Shown: positions 33,259 through 42,219 of the stretch, in pieces | Layout: each line of letters opens with the position of its first letter | Position numbering within the stretch: position 1 is the first letter of the stretch | DNA from: RGIG5612 sp045598285 | GTDB lineage: Bacteria > Bacillota > Clostridia > Lachnospirales > Lachnospiraceae | Assembly (NCBI GenBank): GCA_045598285.1 | Contig: JAZLLU010000025.1 | Coordinates: 12,393-76,392 of the forward strand | Reading direction: 5' to 3' | Length of the DNA: 64,000 bases | The notes under the pieces: generated by a model | Database searches by the model: none | The model's input: the letters and a program-made list of their open reading frames with translations, nothing else | What the model was told of the DNA's origin: nothing | Translations under genes and position numbers: made by a program

Positions 33259-34109
33259 TTACTTTTATTCTCCATCCCCTTCATCTCACCCGTTCCGCCT
33301 TCAACTATCGAATCATCTTTTCTAAACACGTGAAAACTTCCAAAAAATACTTTTACATCCATTGCGAAACTAATATTCTTTGCATACTCTCCATCCAGTT
33401 TTGCTTTATCGGCAATCTCCAGCTCGTCACGGCCATTTATCTGTGCCCAACCTGTTAATCCCGGCTTTACATCATTCGCACCATACTTATCCCTCTCATT
33501 TGTGAGAAGGTCCTGATTCCAGAGCCCTGGTCTTGGGCCTATCACGCTCATATTCCCAACAAATATGTCCCAAATTTGGGGCAGTTCGTCCAAACTATGA
33601 GCGCGTATGAATTTACCGATTTTTGTAATATACTGTTCCGGATTTTCCAACATATGTGTAGGTACATCATGTGGCGTATCCATTTTCATAGATCTGAATT
33701 TATGTAATTTAAAGTACTTTTTGTTTTTACCCAGTCTTTTCTGAGTAAATAAAACCGGGCCCGAATCTTCTATCTTTATTTTCAATGCAATAAATCCCAT
33801 TATCGGACTTAGCACAATCAGCCCGCCAAAAGACAAAATCACATCTATCAATCTTTTAATATATTTCTCATAGATACCAGGCGTATAAGCATTATCTCCA
33901 ATCGCTTCCAAATGTCCCTTGACACCATCTGCATTTTCCTTGTCACTTTCGTTTTCTACGAAAACAACCTTTTTACCTTCCATCGGATTCTGTTGTTCAG
34001 TTTCTCTTTCATATATATATGAAGCTTTTTTTACTTTTGCTATAATGTATGTCACAATAAAAATAACAACTAATACACCAATTAATCCAAGCAATATCTT
34101 AACAAACAT
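33255..34109 (-). CDS. Initiating sugar transferase, short (PglC/WcaJ-core) type
   Basis: ATG at 34109 follows AGGGGA and begins with one membrane helix (FVKILLGLIGVLVVIFIVTY). The 284 residues hold the catalytic core of polyprenyl-phosphate phosphosugar transferases: IKRLIDVILSFGGLIVLSP, KIEDSGPVLFTQKRLGKN, FKLHKFRSM, HSLDELPQIWDI and GPRPG. It moves a phosphosugar to undecaprenyl phosphate to begin a repeat unit. It lacks the N-terminal membrane domain of the WbaP-type enzyme at 45640-47079, so the locus has two different initiators. Confidence 0.92.
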   Translation of the reverse strand: MFVKILLGLIGVLVVIFIVTYIIAKVKKASYIYERETEQQNPMEGKKVVFVENESDKENADGVKGHLEAIGDNAYTPGIYEKYIKRLIDVILSFGGLIVLSPIMGFIALKIKIEDSGPVLFTQKRLGKNKKYFKLHKFRSMKMDTPHDVPTHMLENPEQYITKIGKFIRAHSLDELPQIWDIFVGNMSVIGPRPGLWNQDLLTNERDKYGANDVKPGLTGWAQINGRDELEIADKAKLDGEYAKNISFAMDVKVFFGSFHVFRKDDSIVEGGTGEMKGMENKSK

Positions 34110-34163
34110 GTCTGTATCCCCTACCAATCATTCCGCATTTACTTATTATAGTTATGGTATGTA

Positions 34164-34287
34164 TTATAGATAAATGCATCCATCATGAATATCTTTGTCT
34201 GTTGACGTTTCAATTTGCTCAACGAGAACTTCTCCGTCTACTTTAGTCATATTTTGCAACGCATCAGCTTTTGCTAAAACATTTTCA
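34164..34287 (-). pseudogene. Duplicated fragment of the Wzz-like gene
   Basis: About 40 codons in frame (NVLAKADALQNMTKVDG, VLVEQIETSTDKDIHD) match the C-terminal part of the Wzz-like protein encoded at 28917-29972. Differences are few at the DNA level. A stop at 34166-34164 closes the frame soon after the match ends. No start codon or other part of the gene is present. It lies in the 203-base gap between the sugar transferase and the DUF4956 gene, probably a scar of recombination that brought in the cotH cassette. Confidence 0.75.
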
Positions 34288-34312
34288 TTATTGCATTATT
34301 TAAATAACGATT

Positions 34313-34987
34313 TTATGCCTTTAACTCTCCCTCATGATATAAAAACGATGCGCCCCTAACTCCTTGAATTTTAATAATGTCCTTTAACAGTTCTGAACCA
34401 TTTTTTGATTTTATTTCAACAATCATATCCATTCCACTAGCATTAATATTTAATGAATCAATTCTGTATGTTTTTGAATATTTCTTTATACAGTAAATAA
34501 TTTGTTCTTCTATTTCACTATTATTCGCATTTACAATTAACAAATATGGACTTTTGGCTGTTGGAATATGTTGAAAAATCACGATTCCAATTGTGGCAAA
34601 TATCGAAATAATTATTGCTAGTTCGAACAATCCAGAGCCACATACAATGCCTACAGCAATGGACCAAAAAAGAAATAATAAATCCATTGGCTCTTTAATT
34701 GCAGTTCTGAATCTTACAATTGATAATGCTCCAACCATGCCTAACGAAATAGCCAAATTGCTTTGCATCGAAAGGATAATTCCTGCTGTTACTACAGATA
34801 TTATTGCCATCGAAACATTAAAATTTTTATCATAAAAGACTCTTTTTGCTATAAATCTATATATAATAAAAATATATGTAGCTATAACAAACGTAATACC
34901 TAATGTAATAATTATTTGTGTTGTTGTAATGTTATTATTTTGAAATCCGTCTAAAACCGATTTTTTAATAATATCCTTAAAACTCAT
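34313..34987 (-). CDS. DUF4956 membrane protein
   Basis: The 224 residues have three or four membrane helices near the N-terminus (TTTQIIITLGITFVIATYIF and after) and the family motif NLAISLGMVGALSIVRFRTA, then KEPMDLLFLFWSIAVGI. The C-terminal 70 residues are soluble and may form a ferredoxin-like fold. DUF4956 proteins are usually encoded beside VTC-domain proteins, as here (four-base overlap). Biochemical role unknown. Placement suggests a membrane complex with the VTC protein and CotH. Confidence 0.85.
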   Translation of the reverse strand: MSFKDIIKKSVLDGFQNNNITTTQIIITLGITFVIATYIFIIYRFIAKRVFYDKNFNVSMAIISVVTAGIILSMQSNLAISLGMVGALSIVRFRTAIKEPMDLLFLFWSIAVGIVCGSGLFELAIIISIFATIGIVIFQHIPTAKSPYLLIVNANNSEIEEQIIYCIKKYSKTYRIDSLNINASGMDMIVEIKSKNGSELLKDIIKIQGVRGASFLYHEGELKA

Positions 34988-35682
34988 AACAACTGCCCTC
35001 CTCTAGCTATTGTTTTTCTTACATAATAATACTTTGAAAAGGATTGTCTCTTCAACGTGTCTATATTAAGTACTTGTAATATGAAAGATGGCAAAAACTC
35101 ATCATACTTTATTTCAAGTATATTATGATTATTTGGCATTACGGAATATGCATTTATTTTTTCATCAAACATAGTATTGATTTTATCTGTTCCTCTTATA
35201 TTTTGGTCAAATGTTATCCTAACGTTCCCTGTAGGGTAAACAAATGCTGTCCTTTCGTATTCAACAATGCATTTTGGACGCATTCCTTTTTGTATTCGTT
35301 CATATTCCAATTCTTTTATTAATCGAGGTGCATTTTTAAAAGATCTCAAAAAGCTATTGTTTATATACATATAATATTGTTCCAAGGAAATTTGATTTGA
35401 TTCTTTGCAAGTCATGCCATATAATTTTGATTTGCGTTCCAATACTATATAATCTTCTTTGCAATTATATGCTCTAATTCTATATTTACTTCTCTTATCA
35501 ATTCCAGATTCATTTTCTAATAAACATGTATCTTTTAAGTCATCAAAATAAATGCTCCTTATTAGATATTGTCCTTCATTATAATGCGCATCTATCTTCA
35601 TTATCGGCATTAATCTATATCTTATTTCCTCTAAAATCATATCGGAAATTTCAAATTTTAATTCATGTCTATATTTATTCAT
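34984..35682 (-). CDS. VTC-domain protein (polyphosphate polymerase-like)
   Basis: ATG at 35682 gives 232 residues starting MNKYRHELKFEISD. VTC-domain residues of the beta-barrel tunnel are present: YLIRSIYFDDL, KRSKYRIRAYNC, YIVLERKSKLYG, CIVEYERTAFVYP, VRITFDQNIRG and ILEIKYDEFLP. The VTC domain makes polyphosphate from ATP in eukaryotes. The bacterial version could do that or bind another polyanion. It lies between cotH and DUF4956, the standard trio, and overlaps the DUF4956 gene by four bases. Confidence 0.85.
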   Translation of the reverse strand: MNKYRHELKFEISDMILEEIRYRLMPIMKIDAHYNEGQYLIRSIYFDDLKDTCLLENESGIDKRSKYRIRAYNCKEDYIVLERKSKLYGMTCKESNQISLEQYYMYINNSFLRSFKNAPRLIKELEYERIQKGMRPKCIVEYERTAFVYPTGNVRITFDQNIRGTDKINTMFDEKINAYSVMPNNHNILEIKYDEFLPSFILQVLNIDTLKRQSFSKYYYVRKTIARGGQLL

Positions 35683-36034
35683 TATTTGCAAAAACCTCTT
35701 CCATATATGGAATTACATATTTTTTTCTGTTTTTGAAAAACTCATCAATTTCTAATACATAATCATCAAATGTTTGTGGTGTGTATTCCATTGAATTAAA
35801 TCTATTTTGTGTTATTGTCATTGGAATTCTATATATATTTGAATATTGGTCTAATAACTGTTTAACTCTTTCGTAATTAAAATTTGAATTTGTCATTTCT
35901 ATAAAAGTTTGCTTAAACCGTTTGCAAAAAGACTTGTTTTTTCGCAAAGCTAGCATCAATTCTGTTTCAGCTGGATTTCCGGCCCAATGTGCTTCATATG
36001 AAAACGGGTTTAACTGTGTCAGCGCCCCCCCCTG
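35675..36034 (-). pseudogene. C-terminal part of the CotH gene, out of frame
   Basis: After the G tract this frame reads ALTQLNPFSYEAHWAGNPAE then LMLALRKNKSFCKRFKQTFI and continues to a stop at 35675, eight bases inside the VTC gene. It is the expected C-terminal part of CotH-family proteins (helical bundle after the DTDDS metal loop). It has no Shine-Dalgarno or good start, so it is translated only if the frame is restored upstream. Confidence 0.8.
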
Positions 36035-37343
36035 CCGGGTGTTCTTTCGCAACTATATTATCCGAATCATCTGTATCAAACATCGCCCATCTCCATCTTC
36101 CATCTTCATATTTGGAATCGTGTTTTATATTTCTACTTCTAAAGCAACAGTTATTATTAATTGGCCAATCAATGTTTGCTATATAGCATTCAGCACAATA
36201 ATAATCAATAAAGCTTTGAATATCCATCATTTTTGAAATGGCATCATAATTCTCTTGTATTGATAGATCGTGTGTTGTTGCGTAAGAAATTAATTCATCA
36301 TAATATTTGATATCGGTTGTTTCACCTTGGGATACGCTACCTGTTTTAATCACAATAATATTATCTTTATCAATGTTATATTTGTCCTTGAAATATTCTT
36401 CGTTATACCTTTCTTGAAGATTGTATATTCCCCAATATTCGCCATTAATAAATAAAATACATGGTGACGATTCTTGAGTTGCCATCTCTCTATCAGCTAC
36501 TAGCTCTTGATTCAACACATCTCTAAACATTGTCTGAAATGTATCCCTAAATCCCGATGTCCTTAACATATACTTACCAAGATTGTCCTTGTAAGTATTG
36601 TCTTCGTCATCTGTATAAAAATTAAATCCCTTTTGACGAAAACTTTTTGACCAACCACCATGTATTCCAATGCTTAAATTTTCTTCATTCAACAAATTTT
36701 TATTTGAATCCCAAAGCATAACGTACGCTTTGCAACGCATTTTTTTAGATTCTATATTATAATTTGCCGGATAATTTCCAGGATCATATTCTACGTTAGG
36801 CTGTACTCCCCCTGCCAACTTCCCAATTACATAAATCCCTCTATCAGAAAACAAATCATCTGGATCAACTACCATAGACATAATTTTCATATCCTTATAT
36901 CCAATTTTATCTTGATATCCGACAAAAAACACGCCCGTTGAAACTTCAGAGCTAATTCCATTGATAACTGATATCGATTTTACAACTGTTGCTTTATCAA
37001 TTCGGAATGGCGGGAAATAATCTCCATAAGATCCGGACATGCCTGAAATATTTGCATAATAATTATCATTTTCGCTTGCATCGCTAATATATATTGGGCT
37101 TTGATACTCTATTGAATTAGTAGTTGGTTCAGTTCCATCCAAAGTATAATAAATACAAGCTTTCGGAGAAGAAACAATTTTTAGTTTGAAAGGCATCTCA
37201 TAAAATCCACTTTGTTTAGAATACGTAGGTTTTTCAATTTTTAACTTTCTACATGCAAAAATTACAATTAATAACAAAAAAACTATCTCTATTATTACAA
37301 CAATTATTGATTTCAATCTATATGTTAGCATTTTATTTTTCAT
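35994..37343 (-). CDS. cotH: CotH-family kinase-like protein, frame broken at a G8 tract
   Basis: One membrane helix (IIVVIIEIVFLLLIVIFAC), then a chitobiase-like YYTLDGTEPTTNS module (about residues 65-75), and the CotH kinase-like region: NLSIGIHGGWSKSFRQKGFN, ILFINGEYWGIYNLQERYN and RWRWAMFDTDDSDN with the metal aspartates. Reading stops at 35994 because of eight Cs at 36025-36032 on the plus strand. With seven (or ten) the frame would join the next piece and give about 555 residues. CotH kinases phosphorylate proteins. GGAG lies 11 bases before the ATG. The run may be a phase switch, a mutation or a sequencing error. Confidence 0.85.
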   Translation of the reverse strand: MKNKMLTYRLKSIIVVIIEIVFLLLIVIFACRKLKIEKPTYSKQSGFYEMPFKLKIVSSPKACIYYTLDGTEPTTNSIEYQSPIYISDASENDNYYANISGMSGSYGDYFPPFRIDKATVVKSISVINGISSEVSTGVFFVGYQDKIGYKDMKIMSMVVDPDDLFSDRGIYVIGKLAGGVQPNVEYDPGNYPANYNIESKKMRCKAYVMLWDSNKNLLNEENLSIGIHGGWSKSFRQKGFNFYTDDEDNTYKDNLGKYMLRTSGFRDTFQTMFRDVLNQELVADREMATQESSPCILFINGEYWGIYNLQERYNEEYFKDKYNIDKDNIIVIKTGSVSQGETTDIKYYDELISYATTHDLSIQENYDAISKMMDIQSFIDYYCAECYIANIDWPINNNCCFRSRNIKHDSKYEDGRWRWAMFDTDDSDNIVAKEHPAGGGADTVKPVFI

Positions 37344-37649
37344 AAAATTATCTGCTCCATAATCTTTAGCATCTTTTTTTCAATATCATACTATCTCTAC
37401 TACTCTTCTAACCCATTCACTCCAAACGTCTTTCTTTTTGATAACAAAAATACTCTTTTGATTCATCTTTACCTGTTTGAATTGCATATCCTTTCAATGC
37501 CACCGAACTAATTCTTTCATGATTCGCTCTCCCTTTTGTTAAATATTATAAAATATTGCCATCTTACATTCATACAAATCAAATTATAATAGATTATTTT
37601 GTTCTGCTAATCTTCATAATAAATTTGATGCAACTGTCTTTTTGTTCAT

Positions 37650-38705
37650 TTACTTGAATATTTTCTTTAGAAAACAATCTTTCCAACAATTATTAACCTC
37701 TTTTTTTATCATCTTATATGTGCCTGGAATTTTTATTATAATAACACTTCTAATTTTTTTTATTATATGTTCTTTACATACACTTCTTAGAGGTTTTTTC
37801 ATCAATTTTTTTATATTGCCTTCATCCCTATATATCTCATACAAGTTTTCTAGATTTCTTTTTTCTATAATATCATGAAATTTCCTATCATAATATTCAT
37901 CTACATTAGCAAGCATTTGAATTTTATCATATATATGCTTTGTTCTTTTTTTTGAATCTTTCCATATCCTATTTGTCCAAGAACCTTCAACTCCATAATT
38001 ATATGTAGACATATTGTCTGCCATACAATATACTTTTCCACTTATTGCTGCATATATAAAAATCTGGTAATCTCCGAATCCTTTAACTGAAAAACATTCT
38101 GGTTTATTTATTAAAATATCCCGTTTTGCGAAAACGGAATTTGTCGCAAACATTCCTCCATCGCCCATAATTATTTCTTCTATCGAAAAATCTCTGTTTT
38201 GCTCTATTGCGGGAAAAGTATAATCTAATAACGAGCCATCGCAATAGTGTAATGTTGCTGAATGCAAACAAAGAGAATAATCTGGATTCTTTTCCATAAA
38301 ATCATATTGCTTTTGCAATTTGTTTTCATCAGTCCAATAATCATCCCCTTCGCAAATAGCAATATATTTTCCTTTTACAATAGGATAAACAAATGATTTT
38401 ACTATCCCTGTCTCTTTTGAGTATTGATTTTCAGTTTGATAAATTGCTTTTATTATGTTTGGATACTTTTCTTCATATTCTTTGATTATTTTCGCAGTAT
38501 TATCTATTGATGCATCATCATGTATAATAATTTCAAACGGGAAATTTGTTTTTTGCATCAAAAATCCTTCTATCGCCTGCCTAATATATTTTTCATGATT
38601 ATAAGTAAGGCATTGGATAGAAACCATTGGTTCATCTATATTTTTCCATTCTGATATTATTTTATTTTCTGATTTCATTTTTTCATAAAGCATCTTTTTT
38701 CGCAT
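37650..38705 (-). CDS. Family 2 glycosyltransferase
   Basis: In 351 residues: MVSIQCLTYNHEKYIRQAIE, FEIIIHDDASIDNTAKI and YIAICEGDDYWTDENKLQKQ. This is the GT2 subgroup common in capsule loci, with EGDDYW as its metal site. The basic C-terminus (KKLMKKPLRSVCKEHIIKKI) may contact the membrane. No strong Shine-Dalgarno precedes the start, and a second ATG four codons in is possible. The 306-base gap to cotH (37344-37649) contains only a weak trace of the dispersed repeat. Confidence 0.88.
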   Translation of the reverse strand: MRKKMLYEKMKSENKIISEWKNIDEPMVSIQCLTYNHEKYIRQAIEGFLMQKTNFPFEIIIHDDASIDNTAKIIKEYEEKYPNIIKAIYQTENQYSKETGIVKSFVYPIVKGKYIAICEGDDYWTDENKLQKQYDFMEKNPDYSLCLHSATLHYCDGSLLDYTFPAIEQNRDFSIEEIIMGDGGMFATNSVFAKRDILINKPECFSVKGFGDYQIFIYAAISGKVYCMADNMSTYNYGVEGSWTNRIWKDSKKRTKHIYDKIQMLANVDEYYDRKFHDIIEKRNLENLYEIYRDEGNIKKLMKKPLRSVCKEHIIKKIRSVIIIKIPGTYKMIKKEVNNCWKDCFLKKIFK

Positions 38706-38908
38706 TTTGTTTATTTAATAAATGATAATTATGTATTGTCTACTTATTTACCTAAACAACTTCCTAATATAATCTGGAAATTATGCAATTATATACAAAT
38801 TAATTTCTATTATTCTAATTTTCAACAAATATCTTTTTTAATTTTTATCATACTATAATTCTCTTTTGACATTCTGTTATCCCATATAAAATATCCTCGT
38901 GTTGTTTA

Positions 38909-39765
38909 TCAAGAATATAATTTTGTAATGTATAAAACAATTTCTTTGTCTGTTTTTAACGAAAATTTTCTTGCAAACAGTTCCCCTTGAATTAATAAGT
39001 TTTTCAGAATACTCCATTGTTAATGTTTCTGGGCTAAACCCATGTCTACTCCAGTCAATATATCTCGTTGAATCTTTCGCAGTGATGAATTTTTCATCTG
39101 AATTGTAAAGAAATGTTTAAACAAAGATTTCATCACTACGCCTTGTGTGCCTATACGTTTTCCTATATGTAGTATTCATCACATTAATTAAATAGAGCGC
39201 AAATTTATGTGTAATGTCAATCCATTGTCTTCCCTTCATAAATCTACCTTTTGTTTTTGATGTCCTATCAACGTTCCCCTTTCGTTGCAAATACACGAAA
39301 CCGCTTTCCACTACTTTTCTTAATGAAGCAAATAATCTTCCCTTAGGCATTGGTAGATGATAGTATTTTACGCGATTTATAAAATTGTTTTTTTACACGT
39401 CAACTTATCATATGACACAAATTCGCTTCCTTTATGTTCTTTAAAAAAAATTTCTATATAATCGTGATTTGCGATTGCTAAATCCTTGCCAGATAGCAAA
39501 TGATAGTAGTCATGAAATTTTTTTCCTCTTTAAGCAATTCAAGTTAAGCCATAACCAAGCCATACTCCCCCCCACATAACTTGGTAACGCTTCACAAAAT
39601 TGATTTTTGTATTTACTACTGCTGAAGAAATACTCTATAAATCCATGCATTGACTTTTTTGTTGATGTGTTTATAAATATCGTTATTAGAATAGTCTAAT
39701 TGTTTTAATAGACTAATAAGCAGTTCTGGTTCCTCATTAGCTATAATTATATATGCGTGATACAT
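38909..39765 (-). pseudogene. Decayed core-2/I-branching N-acetylglucosaminyltransferase gene
   Basis: Pieces in all three minus frames line up in order with one GT14-type protein. They are MYHAYIIIANEEPELLISLL and LDYSNNDIYKHINKK, VMWGGSMAWLWL, YYHLLSGKDLAIANHDYI, MKGRQWIDITHKFALYL then RRSDEIFVQTFLYNS, and DSTRYIDWSRHGFSPETL with SRELFARKFS at the end. At least four frameshifts or stops separate them. The ATG at 39765 still has AAGAGA upstream. The whole length (about 285 codons) matches the family, so this was a complete capsule glycosyltransferase that has been lost. Confidence 0.8.
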
Positions 39766-39804
39766 CGTTTTCTCTTTTCAAAATATAAAGTTTCAATCTT
39801 CCTT

Positions 39805-40803
39805 TTATTCCAATTCTTTTCCCTTAACTATAGTATATACCCCATAGCACATTCTAAACAATCCAGCCATATGTAAGTGCATTAATACTTTTTCATGTCT
39901 ACTTATATTTCTGCATTTTTTCCATTGTTTTTTAAACAATCGAATGAAATATACGCACTCTTTATAATCTGCCTTAAACTTCAAAAAATCCTTTTTGGCC
40001 AACTTCCCTATTTCTTTTGCAATATATGCTGTTTCTTCAACCCTTAACAACGTAGCTGCATCCAATAAAGATGGATAGTGCTCCCGAATATAACAATAAA
40101 TATCGTATGTTTGTTGAAGCAGATCCAGTCGGTTTGACGAAAAGGAAGCTGTTGAAATACTATTAGCATGGTGACAATAATGATAGAAGGGTCTATTGCA
40201 TGTTACAACCTGACCAGAAATAAGACAAGCTTTATAAATTACTCTCATGTCTTCACAAACCATTCCTTCAGGAAAACGAATTGTTTTCCAAAGATTTTTA
40301 TGAAATAGCTTATCCCAAGCCGCTGAGTCCATCCCTTCCCAAGCAAACAACATTCTGACAATTTTTTCCGAAGAAAGAACTTCGCTATTTTGCGGGCAGA
40401 GTCCAACTTTACTTTCACCGCTCTCCTCATATTCATCAAATCGGCCACAGCAACACATTAACACTTTATTTTCCAAACACAAGTTAAGCATCGTTTCAAG
40501 CATATTGGGTTCAATATAATCATCACTATCTACAAATGAAAAATAATCTCCTCTGGCAATTTGTATAGCTGCATTTCTTGCGCTACTTAAGCCTCCATTA
40601 GGTTTATGAATTACAACAATTCTATTATCCTTTTTTTTGTATTCATCACATATTGATGATGAGCCATCTGTTGAGCCATCATCCACCAATATTATTTCCA
40701 GTTTTGTATATGTCTGATTCAATATTGAATTAACACATCTTTTCAAATAATCTTTAACATTATATACTGGTACTATTACAGAAATTAAAATATCGTTAAT
40801 CAT
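39805..40803 (-). CDS. Family 2 glycosyltransferase
   Basis: Typical capsule GT2 of 332 residues: ISVIVPVYNVKDYLKRCVNS, IILVDDGSTDGSSSICDEY, GGLSSARNAAI and YFSFVDSDDYIEPNML as the DXD site. The C-terminal third is helical. GAGG precedes the ATG. It starts 180 bases after the upstream glycosyltransferase ends and stops 39 bases before the core-2 pseudogene. Confidence 0.93.
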   Translation of the reverse strand: MINDILISVIVPVYNVKDYLKRCVNSILNQTYTKLEIILVDDGSTDGSSSICDEYKKKDNRIVVIHKPNGGLSSARNAAIQIARGDYFSFVDSDDYIEPNMLETMLNLCLENKVLMCCCGRFDEYEESGESKVGLCPQNSEVLSSEKIVRMLFAWEGMDSAAWDKLFHKNLWKTIRFPEGMVCEDMRVIYKACLISGQVVTCNRPFYHYCHHANSISTASFSSNRLDLLQQTYDIYCYIREHYPSLLDAATLLRVEETAYIAKEIGKLAKKDFLKFKADYKECVYFIRLFKKQWKKCRNISRHEKVLMHLHMAGLFRMCYGVYTIVKGKELE

Positions 40804-40983
40804 GAACTTGCCTCATATGAATAGGAATCTTAACTCAAGGACAATGCTACTCTATTTCTAAAAAATATGTTTGATAAGCTGACTATTTTTAACTATTGAA
40901 TGCGTTTTTTACATATTTTTACTGATTATCAACAACTTATAATACATATTTTTAAATTTGATTTCATTTTTCACAATTTATAT

Positions 40984-42219
40984 TTATATTAATGAATAAA
41001 TTCGCAAAATATCATCTACTACATTATTGATGTCATGCAACTTAATCGCTTTGTGCACAGCATTTTCTGATAATAATTCGCACTGTTCCTGTGATTCAAA
41101 AAGTTTAATTATATTTCCCGCCAAAGAATATATGTCATCATGCTGATATAGATATCCATCAACCTTATCATCTATAATGCTACTAGTTCCTCCAACAAAT
41201 GAAGCAATACAAGGCACTCCTAACATCAGCGCTTCTCCAAGTGAATTTGAACTATTTTCTATTGTTGATGGCAATACAAATAAATGTGTACTAAGGTATT
41301 CCTTTTTCATTTCTTCCGCAGATAATGGTCCTAAAAATTTAATATGCGCTTGCATATTATTCTTTTGTACTAATTTAGCAATATATTTTCCATAACAAGA
41401 ATGATAAATTTGTCCCTTTATACCTTTATTATCAATAATATTTTTTCCGCCAACTGTTACTATTGCATCCGGATACTTTTCTAAAACAATCGAAAACGCT
41501 TTCAGAAAATAATGAAATCCTTTTATAGGATATCCTGCTTGACTAATAAATATTTTGTGTTTTGTACTATTTTCATAAGTCCATTTTCCTTCATAAAATG
41601 GTTTTCTGAGCATTTCCCGACAATAATGATACTCTGCTTTGTCATTAACTAAATAGCATAAATTTCTATCCCAATCCGTTCTTCCGAGAATGTGGTTGAC
41701 GTTTTTTATTACATCAATTTCTAGTTTTGCTCTTTTTTCAAAACCATGTTTAATGTCAACAACTCCTCCTACTACTAAATCGTGTAAAGTTCGGCCATAT
41801 ATGACGCGAAACGGTAATCCTATATCAACAAAATCCTTACACGCAAAGCAAAGCCCTTGAATGTGAACAATCACTTTCTCAATTAATCCTACTTTCGTTG
41901 CGGCATTAACCATCGCCAAACTATAGTAGTATTCTGTACCCCATATATGTATGATATCCGGCTTCTCATTGCTTATAATTTCAAGAAAATATTTTTCCGT
42001 AACCCTTTTGTAATGAAAGGGTTTATCAAATATTGATTTTTTAAAAGTATAATACTTTTGTACATCTGAACACATCTTTTGTTTAGCATCAGGGAATACA
42101 AAAACCAACTCAATATGTTCCTTTTGTTCTTTTAAGTTGTGTGCCAAACTAGAAAACCATCCACCGCCACCCTTTGCGCTTTCAAGTGGTGAATTGTTGC
42201 TTAGCCATAATACCTTCAA
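40984..42219 (-). CDS. Glycosyltransferase family 4 (GT-B)
   Basis: A TTG at 42219 with GGAGG 12 bases upstream gives MKVLWLSNNSPLESAKGGGG, the usual GT4 start; a longer frame to 42252 lies deeper inside wzy. In 411 residues: GGGGWFSSLAHNL (acceptor loop), IIHIWGTEYYYSL, HKIFISQAGYPIKGFHYFL, HIKFLGPLSAEEMKKEY and the donor site FVLPSTIENSSNSLGEALM. It overlaps wzy by 38 bases. Donor and acceptor unknown. Confidence 0.87.
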   Translation of the reverse strand: MKVLWLSNNSPLESAKGGGGWFSSLAHNLKEQKEHIELVFVFPDAKQKMCSDVQKYYTFKKSIFDKPFHYKRVTEKYFLEIISNEKPDIIHIWGTEYYYSLAMVNAATKVGLIEKVIVHIQGLCFACKDFVDIGLPFRVIYGRTLHDLVVGGVVDIKHGFEKRAKLEIDVIKNVNHILGRTDWDRNLCYLVNDKAEYHYCREMLRKPFYEGKWTYENSTKHKIFISQAGYPIKGFHYFLKAFSIVLEKYPDAIVTVGGKNIIDNKGIKGQIYHSCYGKYIAKLVQKNNMQAHIKFLGPLSAEEMKKEYLSTHLFVLPSTIENSSNSLGEALMLGVPCIASFVGGTSSIIDDKVDGYLYQHDDIYSLAGNIIKLFESQEQCELLSENAVHKAIKLHDINNVVDDILRIYSLI

